The translations under genes and the position numbers were made by a program. A DNA stretch of 10,165 bases from Desulfobacterales bacterium (GTDB taxonomy: Bacteria; Desulfobacterota; Desulfobacteria; Desulfobacterales; UBA11574): assembly GCA_030145595.1 (NCBI GenBank), contig JAQYVG010000118.1, forward strand, positions 1 through 10,165. Reading direction: 5' to 3'. Below the pieces are notes generated by a model. The model was not told the DNA's origin. It saw only the letters and a list, made by a program, of their open reading frames with translations, and did no database searches. The stretch's first letter is position 1, and each line of letters begins with the position of its first letter. Positions 1 through 6,918 of this stretch are shown piece after piece.

Positions 1-109
1 GAAAATGGATATTCACTAATGGATGAATAGAATTTTATAATTTAAGGATGTCCCGGAAGACCTCCCTTTCAGGGGCAAACCAAGGCCTGGTCCTCTGGTA
101 CAGGATTCT

Positions 110-2974
110 TTACTTTTTTTCCTTCTTCATTCCGGATATTTCTTTAAGGATTTTTTCCAGATTTTTCAGTTCCCTCCCGTAACCGGTCCAATCGCCATGA
201 CGCAGATATGCATTGGCTTTATTATAGTGGTCCAGCGCCGTCGCGCCGAGCGTGGATAACCCTTCACCCTTTCTTTGAGGAATAACCAGGGAAGCCGGCT
301 GTTTCGGGGTTATTTCAACGTCCAGGATACTGCTCAAGGCCTTGTCAAGGTTTTCCCTCATAATCAGGCGATTGCCAAAAGCGACGATGACTCTTTTGAG
401 TTCCGGCAGAGAAGCGGCTCTGGCCTCTTGCTGCTGGGGACGCTCGCGCGCGCCTGCTCGCTGGGACTTGGCTCCACGGCCGGGCTTAAGGGTACCGGTT
501 GGGGACCTTTGGCTTTCTTCCTGGATGGCTTCCAGATATACCGGCTCCACATAGATAAAGGTATCACCGACCGGAATAGCCAATAGATTGCCCCGGATGA
601 CTCGGGAACCTCTCTGCCCCCACAGGCTCAATTCCCGGGAAATTTCCGTTTGCTGATCCACCCTGGCTTCAATCTGCATCGGTCCATAGACCAGTTTTTC
701 CTTGGGCAGCTTGTAGACCATCAGGTTGCCGTAATTGGGCAGGTCACATCGGGCCGCCAGCCAGCCGATCATATTATCTTTCTTGGAAGGGGTGAAAGGG
801 GTCATCAGGAAAAATTCTTCCTTTTGCTCATCGGGCAGCTTGATAATGATGTAGTAAGGCTCCATTTTCTGACGGCTCTCGCCATAGACCTCATCCGGAA
901 TTTGCCAAAGGTCTTCCTGGTTGTAGAAGACCTGGACATCTTGCATGTGATATTTCGTGTAAGTCTCCATTTGGATTTCAAAGAGATCCTTGGGGTAGCG
1001 GATATGCTCTTTCAGCTCCGCGGGCATTTCCTTGAAAGGCTTAAACAGATCCGGGAAGATCCGCGCATAGGTTTTAACGATGGGATCTTTTTCATCAATC
1101 ATGTAGAAAACCACATCCCCGTTATATGCATCGATGGTGACCTTGACGGAATTGCGGATGTAGTTAAGCCGTCTTTTTTTAAAAGTGCCTTGAGACCGGC
1201 GCGAATAAGGATACATGGCAGAGGTTGTGTAGGCGTCTTGAATCCAGTAGAGCTTTCCACCGGAAACAACCAAATAGGGATCATTGTCATAATCGAGAAA
1301 GGGGGCAATCGCATTCGTCCGCCAGTTAATCTGCCGGTTAAACATGATGCGGCTCTCCGGACTTAAATAGGTGGTAAACAGTATCTGGGGATCCAAAAAC
1401 TCAATGGCAAACAAAAGCCTTCTGAAAAAAGATTTGATATGGATACCGCCCTTGCCCTGGTAGGTGTTATAAACATTTTTGTCCCCCTTGGGATAATCAA
1501 ATTCCTGGGCGTTGGTCTTTACCATCACATACGCATCCGTTTTTTCGCCATAATAGATCTCGGGGCGCACGACCCTCAGGTCCGGTTCAAAGGAAGGCGG
1601 CAGGTCTTTGATAAAGAGGCGGGGCAGCCCCTCGCTGGTCACTTCATTGACCGGGCTTGCGGCCAGTCCGTAGCCATGGGTATAGATGAGGTGTCTGTTG
1701 ACCCAGGTATTGGCCTGGGGAGGCAGCTTGTTCACCACCAGCTCCCGGGCGGCCAGCATAATCTGGCGATACTGGTTGTTGAGGAGATACCGATCGACAT
1801 CGACATTGTTAAAATCGTAATACAGCCGTATGGCCTGAATCTGCCGGTAGGTTTGAAGTAGCGGGCGCTCATCCCAGATCCGGATATTTTGGATCGTTAC
1901 GTCATGCTGCTTGAGATCCTGGGCACTGAGCTGGTCGTTCACTTCAAAATTGACTTCTTTGATTTTATTCAGGTTGTAAGCCTTGCGGGTATAATCGATA
2001 TTGTAGGCGATGTAAGGAGATTCTTTGGCCAGTTCATTCGGTTTGACGATAACTTTTTGGACCAGGATAGGGAGTCCCGTTCCCAGCACCAACACGACGC
2101 CTATCCAGATTCCCGCACTAATTAAGATTAATTTTGCCCTAAGTTTAAAAGCGTTGATAAAAAGGACGACGGCAAATCCTATCGAGACAAAAACGATTAC
2201 CTTATAGGCCAGAAGCTTGATGTGAACATCGGTATAGCTGGCGCCGAAAGCCGGTCCCTGGGTGGAATATAAAAGCCCGAACATTTTCAGACGATAGGCC
2301 CAGGCCAGTAGCAGCACAACGATTCCACCCAGAAAAACAAGATGCTTTTTAACGTTTTCCGCAAGGGTAAATTTAGGCAAAACAGGTGGGGCACCCGGAG
2401 CCTGATTGAAGACACCCTCTATTTGCAGGGCACCGTTTTTCAGATACCAGCCCATCGTGGCCAGTGCGGCCAGAACAATAAGAATCAGCAACCCGTTTTG
2501 CACAAAAATGTAAAAAGGCAGCGAGAACAAGTAAAAACCGATGTCCTGTTTAAAAACAGGGTCGGTGGTGCCAAAAGGCTGTTGATACAGATAGCGCAGG
2601 AGCAAATCCCATTGAGCGGAGCCTTTTGAAGCAATATAAAAGGTGAGAAACAGAATAAAAGCGGTCACCAGGGTTGTTAACGTTGCAGTGGAAAGGCCAA
2701 ATTGGGAAACATAATCGTCGGCAACTTTAAAAGCCCCCCCTGCCCCGATGCGCGGGTTTAAACGATTGGCGGCGTAAATGTTCATACCGATAATCAGGAC
2801 CAAAGGCAGCCAGACCATCAATCCAAACCCGAATTTGCTCAACAGCATGGTCCAGAAAACAGGCGAAAAGCCTAAATTTTCAAACCACAACAAGTCCGGA
2901 TAAATTGAAATCCCTATCCACAGCAAAAGAACACCAACAAATCCGATACCGATAACAATTAATTTTTTATTCAT
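110..2974 (-). CDS. UPF0182 family large integral membrane protein
   Basis: A 954-residue protein of the UPF0182/COG1615 type; the biochemical role of this family is unknown. The first ~310 residues carry about seven hydrophobic membrane segments, beginning directly at the N-terminus (LIVIGIGFVGVLLLWIGISI). The remaining ~640 residues form a large domain expected outside the cytoplasm. Features I associate with the family include YIAYNIDYTRKAYNL (about residue 320), RQIQAIRLYYDF, LIYTHGYG, and the region WRTNAIAPFLDYDNDPYL. Length fits the family (about 900-1000). A basic, Gln/Arg-rich low-complexity linker at about 822-853 separates the body from a C-terminal helical tail ending KKEKK. The ATG at 2974 is preceded by AAGGGGTG two bases away, supporting this start. 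The 3' end is complete and only 109 bp of non-coding sequence follows to the window edge. Family assignment is confident; function is not inferred. Confidence 0.93.
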   Translation of the reverse strand: MNKKLIVIGIGFVGVLLLWIGISIYPDLLWFENLGFSPVFWTMLLSKFGFGLMVWLPLVLIIGMNIYAANRLNPRIGAGGAFKVADDYVSQFGLSTATLTTLVTAFILFLTFYIASKGSAQWDLLLRYLYQQPFGTTDPVFKQDIGFYLFSLPFYIFVQNGLLILIVLAALATMGWYLKNGALQIEGVFNQAPGAPPVLPKFTLAENVKKHLVFLGGIVVLLLAWAYRLKMFGLLYSTQGPAFGASYTDVHIKLLAYKVIVFVSIGFAVVLFINAFKLRAKLILISAGIWIGVVLVLGTGLPILVQKVIVKPNELAKESPYIAYNIDYTRKAYNLNKIKEVNFEVNDQLSAQDLKQHDVTIQNIRIWDERPLLQTYRQIQAIRLYYDFNNVDVDRYLLNNQYRQIMLAARELVVNKLPPQANTWVNRHLIYTHGYGLAASPVNEVTSEGLPRLFIKDLPPSFEPDLRVVRPEIYYGEKTDAYVMVKTNAQEFDYPKGDKNVYNTYQGKGGIHIKSFFRRLLFAIEFLDPQILFTTYLSPESRIMFNRQINWRTNAIAPFLDYDNDPYLVVSGGKLYWIQDAYTTSAMYPYSRRSQGTFKKRRLNYIRNSVKVTIDAYNGDVVFYMIDEKDPIVKTYARIFPDLFKPFKEMPAELKEHIRYPKDLFEIQMETYTKYHMQDVQVFYNQEDLWQIPDEVYGESRQKMEPYYIIIKLPDEQKEEFFLMTPFTPSKKDNMIGWLAARCDLPNYGNLMVYKLPKEKLVYGPMQIEARVDQQTEISRELSLWGQRGSRVIRGNLLAIPVGDTFIYVEPVYLEAIQEESQRSPTGTLKPGRGAKSQRAGARERPQQQEARAASLPELKRVIVAFGNRLIMRENLDKALSSILDVEITPKQPASLVIPQRKGEGLSTLGATALDHYNKANAYLRHGDWTGYGRELKNLEKILKEISGMKKEKK

Positions 2975-2982
2975 AACACCCC

Positions 2983-3120
2983 TTAAAATAATATGTTAAG
3001 AGCGCCTCCAATATCCCCACTATTTTCCCGGTTAAAGAATCCGCCATTGCAAAAGATGATACGCTCGAGCGCCGGCCTAAATTCTGTCAAGAATGAAGAT
3101 CCGACCCCTATGTTTTTCAA
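2983..3120 (-). CDS. Possible 45-residue leader ORF upstream of UPF0182
   Basis: A small open frame starting at TTG 3120, preceded five bases upstream by a strong GGAGGT Shine-Dalgarno sequence. It ends at TAA 2983, eight bases before the UPF0182 ATG. The product would begin MKNIGVGSSFLTEFRPALER and has no recognised motif, signal peptide or membrane segment. The good ribosome-binding site and tight spacing are the only arguments for translation, perhaps as a coupled leader. The TTG start, short length and lack of recognisable homology argue against it. It may equally be a chance frame in the UPF0182 5' region. Confidence 0.2.
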   Translation of the reverse strand: MKNIGVGSSFLTEFRPALERIIFCNGGFFNRENSGDIGGALNILF

Positions 3121-3179
3121 ATGCCACCTCCCTCTATTTCGTATATAAGCAAAGGGGGGAAAGCTTGACACCCTTTCCC

Positions 3180-3479
3180 TTATAGCTTGAGGTAGATGAA
3201 AACATACTCCCCATCATTTATGTCGATCGTTAAATTTCCTCCTCTGGCCTCGGCAAAGATAATCCACGGCGGCTTATGCGTGTACCCGCACTCAAATTTA
3301 GGATAAAATTCCCCGGTTTTTCCACAGTGCCAGGACAACAGCATAGCATCCTTATTCAATTGTCTGGCTTTAGCTTTTGCCAGGTCTTTTGCTCTTGCAA
3401 TATCTAAATCCGGATCTTCTATCTGTAATTTGATATGATCCACAGGGAATTTATCGGACTTTGAATGTATCTGCATCAT
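3180..3479 (-). CDS. Small conserved hypothetical protein (DUF5619-like)
   Basis: A soluble protein of about 99 residues without signal peptide or membrane segment. It begins MMQIHSKSDKFPVDHIKLQI, followed by an Ala/Lys-rich helix (ARAKDLAKAKARQLNKDAM) and a conserved-looking C-terminal part with LLSWHCGKTGEFYPKFECG, PPWIIFAEARGG and TIDINDGEYVFIY. The pattern recalls small uncharacterised proteins of anaerobic bacteria, tentatively the DUF5619 type; function is unknown. The frame stays open to TTG 3548, but the extra 23 residues look like a relic of another gene (see findings). The ATG-ATG at 3479/3476, with TAGGG about 7-11 bases upstream, is preferred. It ends 60 bp before the possible leader ORF. 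Confidence 0.7.
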   Translation of the reverse strand: MMQIHSKSDKFPVDHIKLQIEDPDLDIARAKDLAKAKARQLNKDAMLLSWHCGKTGEFYPKFECGYTHKPPWIIFAEARGGNLTIDINDGEYVFIYLKL

Positions 3480-3617
3480 TTTTTTTAACCCTAATTGAGC
3501 GAAAGTCGAGGATGGCCCGGATCCAAGGCGTCCAAAGGTGCGTTGCAAATTTGAACTGCATATCTTTTAAATCATTTTTTGCTAATTCGCCGGAGTTCAA
3601 GCGTTATCCCCTTGGGA

Positions 3618-3683
3618 TCAGGACAATGAATCAAGCTCTTTTTTATGTGAACGAATTAATCTTAGCACTTCATCCTTGCTCAT
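3618..3683 (-). pseudogene. N-terminal stub of a MNT-type nucleotidyltransferase
   Basis: The ATG at 3683, with a strong GGAGGT six to seven bases upstream, starts a 21-residue frame MSKDEVLRLIRSHKKELDSL followed by one Ser and TGA. This opening is typical of minimal nucleotidyltransferases (MntA/COG1669, partners of HEPN toxins), in which a helix like this precedes the catalytic segment containing GS..R. That segment is absent here: after DSL the sequence turns into unrelated, stop-containing DNA. I read it as the intact translation start of a gene whose body has been deleted. No HEPN partner is visible. The assignment is moderately confident because only the first helix remains. Confidence 0.5.
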
Positions 3684-3772
3684 GAGTTACCTCCGATGGC
3701 ACTTCGTAACGTTATCTTTCCTCCTTTTAAATATATAAACGCAACCCAATAGTCCAGAATTATCTCATTTAG

Positions 3773-3850
3773 TTATCCAAATTGAACGAAAGCCAGGAAT
3801 GCTCCAGATCCCGCTGATTCCAAATGATCGACTATGTCCCTGAAGTTTCC
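3773..3850 (-). pseudogene. Short coding relic related to 3492-3536
   Basis: A 25-codon open stretch ending in TAA at 3773-3775 and reading GNFRDIVDHLESAGSGAFLA then FVQFG. It overlaps the end of the cupin remnant in another frame. Its last ~45 bp (3780-3824) align with 3492-3536, where the corresponding frame reads LGSGPSSTFAQLG. The two share SG-4x-F-x-Q-x-G and are clearly related at DNA level. The parent family is not recognised. It is best treated as the 3' tail of a lost gene. Confidence 0.3.
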
Positions 3851-4014
3851 CACATGACCGCTAACCACACAGTCTCAATGTCCGGATCAGTCCATTCAAC
3901 CCGGTGTTTAAGGTGGGCCGGGATATTTATATAATCACCGGGTTCTAACTCAATGATATTGTCGTTCCCTTCAAACAATAATCCGGCACGGCTGGAGATT
4001 TGGGGTCGGGCCAC
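3832..4014 (-). pseudogene. C-terminal half of a cupin-domain protein
   Basis: The frame encodes AGLLFEGNDNIIELEPGDYI followed by NIPAHLKHRVEWTDPDIETVWLAV. This is the second half of a small single-domain cupin: the conserved motif 2 shape (PGD-x-x-x-IPA-x-x-x-H-R-V) is present, including the metal-ligand-type His. The first cupin motif and the N-terminal ~50 residues are missing. The apparent GTG start at 4014 lies inside a terminal inverted repeat (3999-4013), so homology begins only near 3999. The C-terminus after WLAV runs into METSGT-like residues rather than a normal end, so the 3' end may also be altered. The full-length parent would be about 105 residues. Probably non-functional. Confidence 0.6.
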
Positions 4015-4165
4015 GCTAAGTGTCTGAAAAATTGTAAAAAGAGCTTTAAAAACAGCCGTTTTTTGGTCTTAAACATACCATTTTGGGTGCAAAATTGCGG
4101 GTTTAGGGTCTATTTCGAACCTCTTTTACTGTTATTATAGTCGGTTGCCATGGACCGACCCCAAA
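3999..4165. mobile_element. 167-bp MITE-like element with terminal inverted repeats
   Basis: The left end reads tttggggtcgggccacg (3999-4015). The right end, read on the opposite strand from 4165, is tttggggtcggtccatg, so 15 of 17 positions match. The interior is AT-rich and has no coding capacity. The right end also contains a small hairpin, GTCGGT-8 nt-ACCGAC at 4140-4159. The left end coincides with the break in the cupin gene and the right end lies 13 bp past the glycosylase stop. No clear target duplication is seen, and the missing cupin 5' half is not on the other side, so a deletion accompanied or followed insertion. A non-autonomous element or IS relic is the best reading; the parent family is unknown. 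Confidence 0.5.
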
Positions 4166-4177
4166 GGCTTGAATGTT

Positions 4178-5077
4178 TTAATCCCCAAGCCCGTTTTGAT
4201 TGCAAAGCATCTTTTCAAGCTTGAAGCCCCACCACTTATATTTTCCCCATTTTCTGTAATGCCTGTTGATAAAAGATTTCGGTTTTCTCACTCGATGATT
4301 TCTTTTTAAATATGAAACGACAACTGTGTCGATTGGAATTTCGTTGTAGTGGCCGGCCAAAATCAATAAGTGAGCGGTGGCGTAATCAGCAAAGCCTTTT
4401 AGTCCGCGCACCATTTTATCAGCAGCTTTGTAATCAAAGCCGTTCGATTCAACTTGACTTAATAGCGGATCTTTTGCAAATCGCTCTGCAAGGAGTTTTA
4501 GGTAACCGGCCCTATATCCGACAGGTATCAATTCTTTAAGCTGCTTTGCCGTGTACTGGTTAATCTTTTCAGGCTGTGGGAATGGGAAGTCTCCGGAAGG
4601 TGCTGGCTTTGCAAATTTATCTGAACATACTGAACTGCAAATTTTCTTAGTAAGAGACCAGGAACAGTTCGTTGTAAATAATGTCTTTGCAGCATCTTCC
4701 CATAGCGATGGGGCTCGCAGTAACCTGCCCGCACCATGCTTAATTAACTCAGCGTATTTTGACTCTAATTTTTTGGCTATGTCCAAAAGTTCCAAAGTCT
4801 CAATATCCAGCCCTAGGCTTCTTATGATAGCTGCTTTGGCCTTGCTTTTTTGGAAACGAACAAGCTTTTGGTGAGAAGTTATGGTGGCGTTGATGGTTTT
4901 TTCTGATTGTTTAGCTTCTATGTCGGTGGGCAGGTCTTCAACCAGGGCTGAGAATCGGAGGGTCTCTTTTTTATAGTCCCATAAAAAAGGGGATAGGTTT
5001 TTCCAACCATGAGCGTGACATGTTGTGTATAGATCATAGAACTCCGGGGTCTCAAAAGTAAGGGTTGTTTTAGCCAT
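4178..5077 (-). CDS. HhH-GPD superfamily DNA glycosylase (AlkA/OGG-like)
   Basis: A 299-residue cytoplasmic protein expected to excise damaged bases in base-excision repair. The divergent N-terminal ~90 residues precede a helical domain with SLWEDAAKTLFTTNCSWSLT (124-143), equivalent to the 'A-I-L-x-Q-x-S' helix of the superfamily, and VGYRAGYLKLLAERF (186-200). The helix-hairpin-helix follows (LKGFADYATAHLL, 226-238), then PIDTVVVSYL (248-257) with Asp250 as the catalytic Asp candidate. The hairpin is GFA rather than the usual GxG, and the position occupied by the catalytic Lys in OGG1/EndoIII is Tyr, which suggests a monofunctional glycosylase without lyase activity. No C-terminal Cys cluster for an iron-sulfur centre is present. 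ATG 5077 has GGGGAG about six bases upstream. It starts 49 bp after the acyl-CoA dehydrogenase stop and may be co-transcribed. The damaged base recognised is not deducible. Confidence 0.8.
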   Translation of the reverse strand: MAKTTLTFETPEFYDLYTTCHAHGWKNLSPFLWDYKKETLRFSALVEDLPTDIEAKQSEKTINATITSHQKLVRFQKSKAKAAIIRSLGLDIETLELLDIAKKLESKYAELIKHGAGRLLRAPSLWEDAAKTLFTTNCSWSLTKKICSSVCSDKFAKPAPSGDFPFPQPEKINQYTAKQLKELIPVGYRAGYLKLLAERFAKDPLLSQVESNGFDYKAADKMVRGLKGFADYATAHLLILAGHYNEIPIDTVVVSYLKRNHRVRKPKSFINRHYRKWGKYKWWGFKLEKMLCNQNGLGD

Positions 5078-5126
5078 CGACTGCTCCCCATCGTATCATT
5101 TTGCTTCGTTGAATTTCCCCCGCAAC

Positions 5127-6827
5127 TCACGGGGTCATTTCATAAGTATCTTTCAGGACATAAACGTAATTCTGCCATACGTTTTCAAAGCGTTCCGGGT
5201 TGACAAAAGGTTTCCTTATCATCTTCAAGCACAAATCCATCTGCTGCGGAGTGCTGCTTGTTTTGGAATAGAGCTGGAGTGCGAACTTTGAAAAATCCCT
5301 GACCATGAAATCAAAGATCTGGTCAATTATATGGTCTTTGATATTTTCCATCTTTGATTTTTCGATAATTAATTGCCCATAGGCGACTATTGTAAAAAGC
5401 TCACCGACAGATAAAAGAAAGTCCATGTTTTGACCCTGGTCTTCGTTGGGTGTTGCCGTCAGGAAGAATTCTTTTAAGACTTCGATCTGTTCCTTGAATA
5501 TGTTGATATTGGGAAGGTCAACACTGCTGTATGCGATGCCGGAATCATGGAACCGAATTTTTCCAAGCCCCTTGGTCGGTCCCTGGTTGAAAAGGAAGTC
5601 GTCGTTTTTGGGATCATTCCGGTTTGGCATTTCCGGGAATTCGTCGGGGTTAAAAAAGTAGTTTGCAATAAATTTGATGATCAGAGCCATGTTTACATGG
5701 ACAGTTCCTTCAAGTTTTGGCAGCCCTCGAATGTCTCTGGCGGCTGCCTCGAAATACATATCCTTTTCAAAACCCTTAGCTGCAATCACATCCCACAGCA
5801 GGTTGATTACTTCTTCTCCCTGGGTTGTCACTTTCATTTTTACTATCGAGTTGTAAAGAAGATACCGCCGATCCTCTGCAGAGGCAGAGCGCATGTAATC
5901 AAGGGCGCGCAAAGAAAACAGCCTCATGGCAGCAAGACGGGTGTAGGCATCGATAAACAATTGCCGGATATGCGGGAAGTCTGTAACATATTTGCCGAAC
6001 AGATTCCGGTGGGAGGCGTGAGTGATGGCTTCGTAAAATGCGTGAGTACAGATTCCTATGCTTGCCCAGCCAAGGTTAAATTTTCCGACATTGACCGTAT
6101 TAAGTGCACAGTCCCATGCATCACGGCCTGCAGAAAGGACCTCTGCCTGGGTGATGGGGTAGGAATGCAAGGCAAATTCGGCAACAAAGTTCTGGGAATT
6201 GCACACATTTTTTACGCACTCGTAATTCTCGTGTTTTGAATCAACTGCAAAAAAGACAAAATCATTGGTTTCTGAATTTTTACCGAACGTTGAAACAAGT
6301 GCTGCCTCGTTGGCATTTCCGATATAGTATTTACCGCCGTCTGCAACATACTTCCCATCACCCAGTGGGGTCAGCGCCATTCCGCTGGAATAAAGGTCTG
6401 CGCCATGCGCTTTCTCGGAAAGGCCGAATGCAAAGATGCCGCCCTCCATAAGTAATTTTGCTGTATTTTTCTTTACTTTTTCATTTGGGCTCATCCAGAT
6501 TGGACCAAGGCCCAGAATCGTTACCTGCCAGGTGTACCAGTAGGGCAGGCCGTAAAAACCGAGGATCTCGTTAAAATCACAGTTGCGGGCAGTGTCCCAG
6601 CGGATATCCGGGTTGTCGTTGCCGTATTCAGAAGGGGTGAGTAGCGTTGCGAAAATCATATTCTCTTTTACAAAATTCAGGAAGTCTTCGTACCATACAC
6701 ATTTGTGATCGTCTTCCTTGAGTTTTGCCTTCCCCTTGTTTTCAAAAAACTCAACAGTTTTAAGCATGATTTCTTTTGATCGTTTGTCGAGATGTTCGAA
6801 TTTTTCATTTTTCGGATTAAAAAGCAT
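5127..6827 (-). CDS. Acyl-CoA dehydrogenase family flavoprotein, long form
   Basis: A 566-residue member of the acyl-CoA dehydrogenase superfamily: FAD-dependent alpha,beta-oxidation of an acyl-CoA thioester in the cytoplasm, electrons normally passing to ETF. Visible elements are an N-terminal helical domain, the middle-domain signature FAFGLSEKAHGADLYSSGM (132-150), ADGGKYYIGNA (162-172), and a C-terminal helical domain with LFGKYVTDFPHIRQLFIDAY (276-295). LPKLEGTVHVN (369-379) places Glu373 where MCAD-type enzymes carry the catalytic base. About 160 further residues after this Glu (roughly 400-566) form an extra helical region, making the protein longer than the usual ~380-400. The substrate cannot be read from sequence. 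ATG 6827 has AAAGGAA about nine bases upstream. The glycosylase gene follows after 49 bp and the ATPase gene precedes by 91 bp. No ETF gene lies nearby. Confidence 0.9.
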   Translation of the reverse strand: MLFNPKNEKFEHLDKRSKEIMLKTVEFFENKGKAKLKEDDHKCVWYEDFLNFVKENMIFATLLTPSEYGNDNPDIRWDTARNCDFNEILGFYGLPYWYTWQVTILGLGPIWMSPNEKVKKNTAKLLMEGGIFAFGLSEKAHGADLYSSGMALTPLGDGKYVADGGKYYIGNANEAALVSTFGKNSETNDFVFFAVDSKHENYECVKNVCNSQNFVAEFALHSYPITQAEVLSAGRDAWDCALNTVNVGKFNLGWASIGICTHAFYEAITHASHRNLFGKYVTDFPHIRQLFIDAYTRLAAMRLFSLRALDYMRSASAEDRRYLLYNSIVKMKVTTQGEEVINLLWDVIAAKGFEKDMYFEAAARDIRGLPKLEGTVHVNMALIIKFIANYFFNPDEFPEMPNRNDPKNDDFLFNQGPTKGLGKIRFHDSGIAYSSVDLPNINIFKEQIEVLKEFFLTATPNEDQGQNMDFLLSVGELFTIVAYGQLIIEKSKMENIKDHIIDQIFDFMVRDFSKFALQLYSKTSSTPQQMDLCLKMIRKPFVNPERFENVWQNYVYVLKDTYEMTP

Positions 6828-6885
6828 AAAATAATAATTCCTTTACAATTCGGGTACACCTGAAGGGATAAGACAAATAATCACT

Positions 6886-6906
6886 GATCAGGGTTTGACC
6901 CCGATC
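6886..6906. repeat. Intergenic dyad gatcagggt-ttg-accccgatc
   Basis: A 9+3+9 bp inverted repeat with one mismatch between the ATPase stop and the acyl-CoA dehydrogenase start. A related sequence, gatcaaggtttgcccccac, occurs at 8839-8857, again in a gap between genes. It looks like a dispersed intergenic motif, possibly a decayed mobile-element end. It has no poly-T run, so a simple terminator is not supported. Confidence 0.35.
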
Positions 6907-6918
6907 CTTTGCTATCTC

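Noticed and set aside
1..109. Possible terminator of the UPF0182 gene (ccct-ttc-aggg near 64-74)
   Set aside because: A 4-bp stem without a T-run on the minus strand is not convincing.
650..1366. 238-codon plus-strand frame opposite the UPF0182 gene
   Set aside because: It is a mirror frame of a clearly conserved coding sequence with no independent motif.
3157..3179. Hairpin GGGAAAG-9 nt-CTTTCCC directly after the stop of the small conserved gene, considered as a terminator
   Set aside because: The stem is only 7 bp with a 9-nt loop and is followed on the minus strand by cccccctttgc rather than a T-run.
3480..3548. Longer start (TTG 3548) for the small conserved protein
   Set aside because: No ribosome-binding site, and the extra residues match the unrelated relic at 3773-3850.
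5118..5134. Hairpin CCCCG-caactca-CGGGG overlapping the acyl-CoA dehydrogenase stop, considered as a terminator
   Set aside because: It overlaps the stop codon, has a 5-bp stem and is not followed by T residues; the glycosylase gene follows closely.
5547..6239. 230-codon plus-strand frame opposite the acyl-CoA dehydrogenase gene
   Set aside because: The opposite strand carries the full enzyme signature; this frame has no recognisable domain or start signal.
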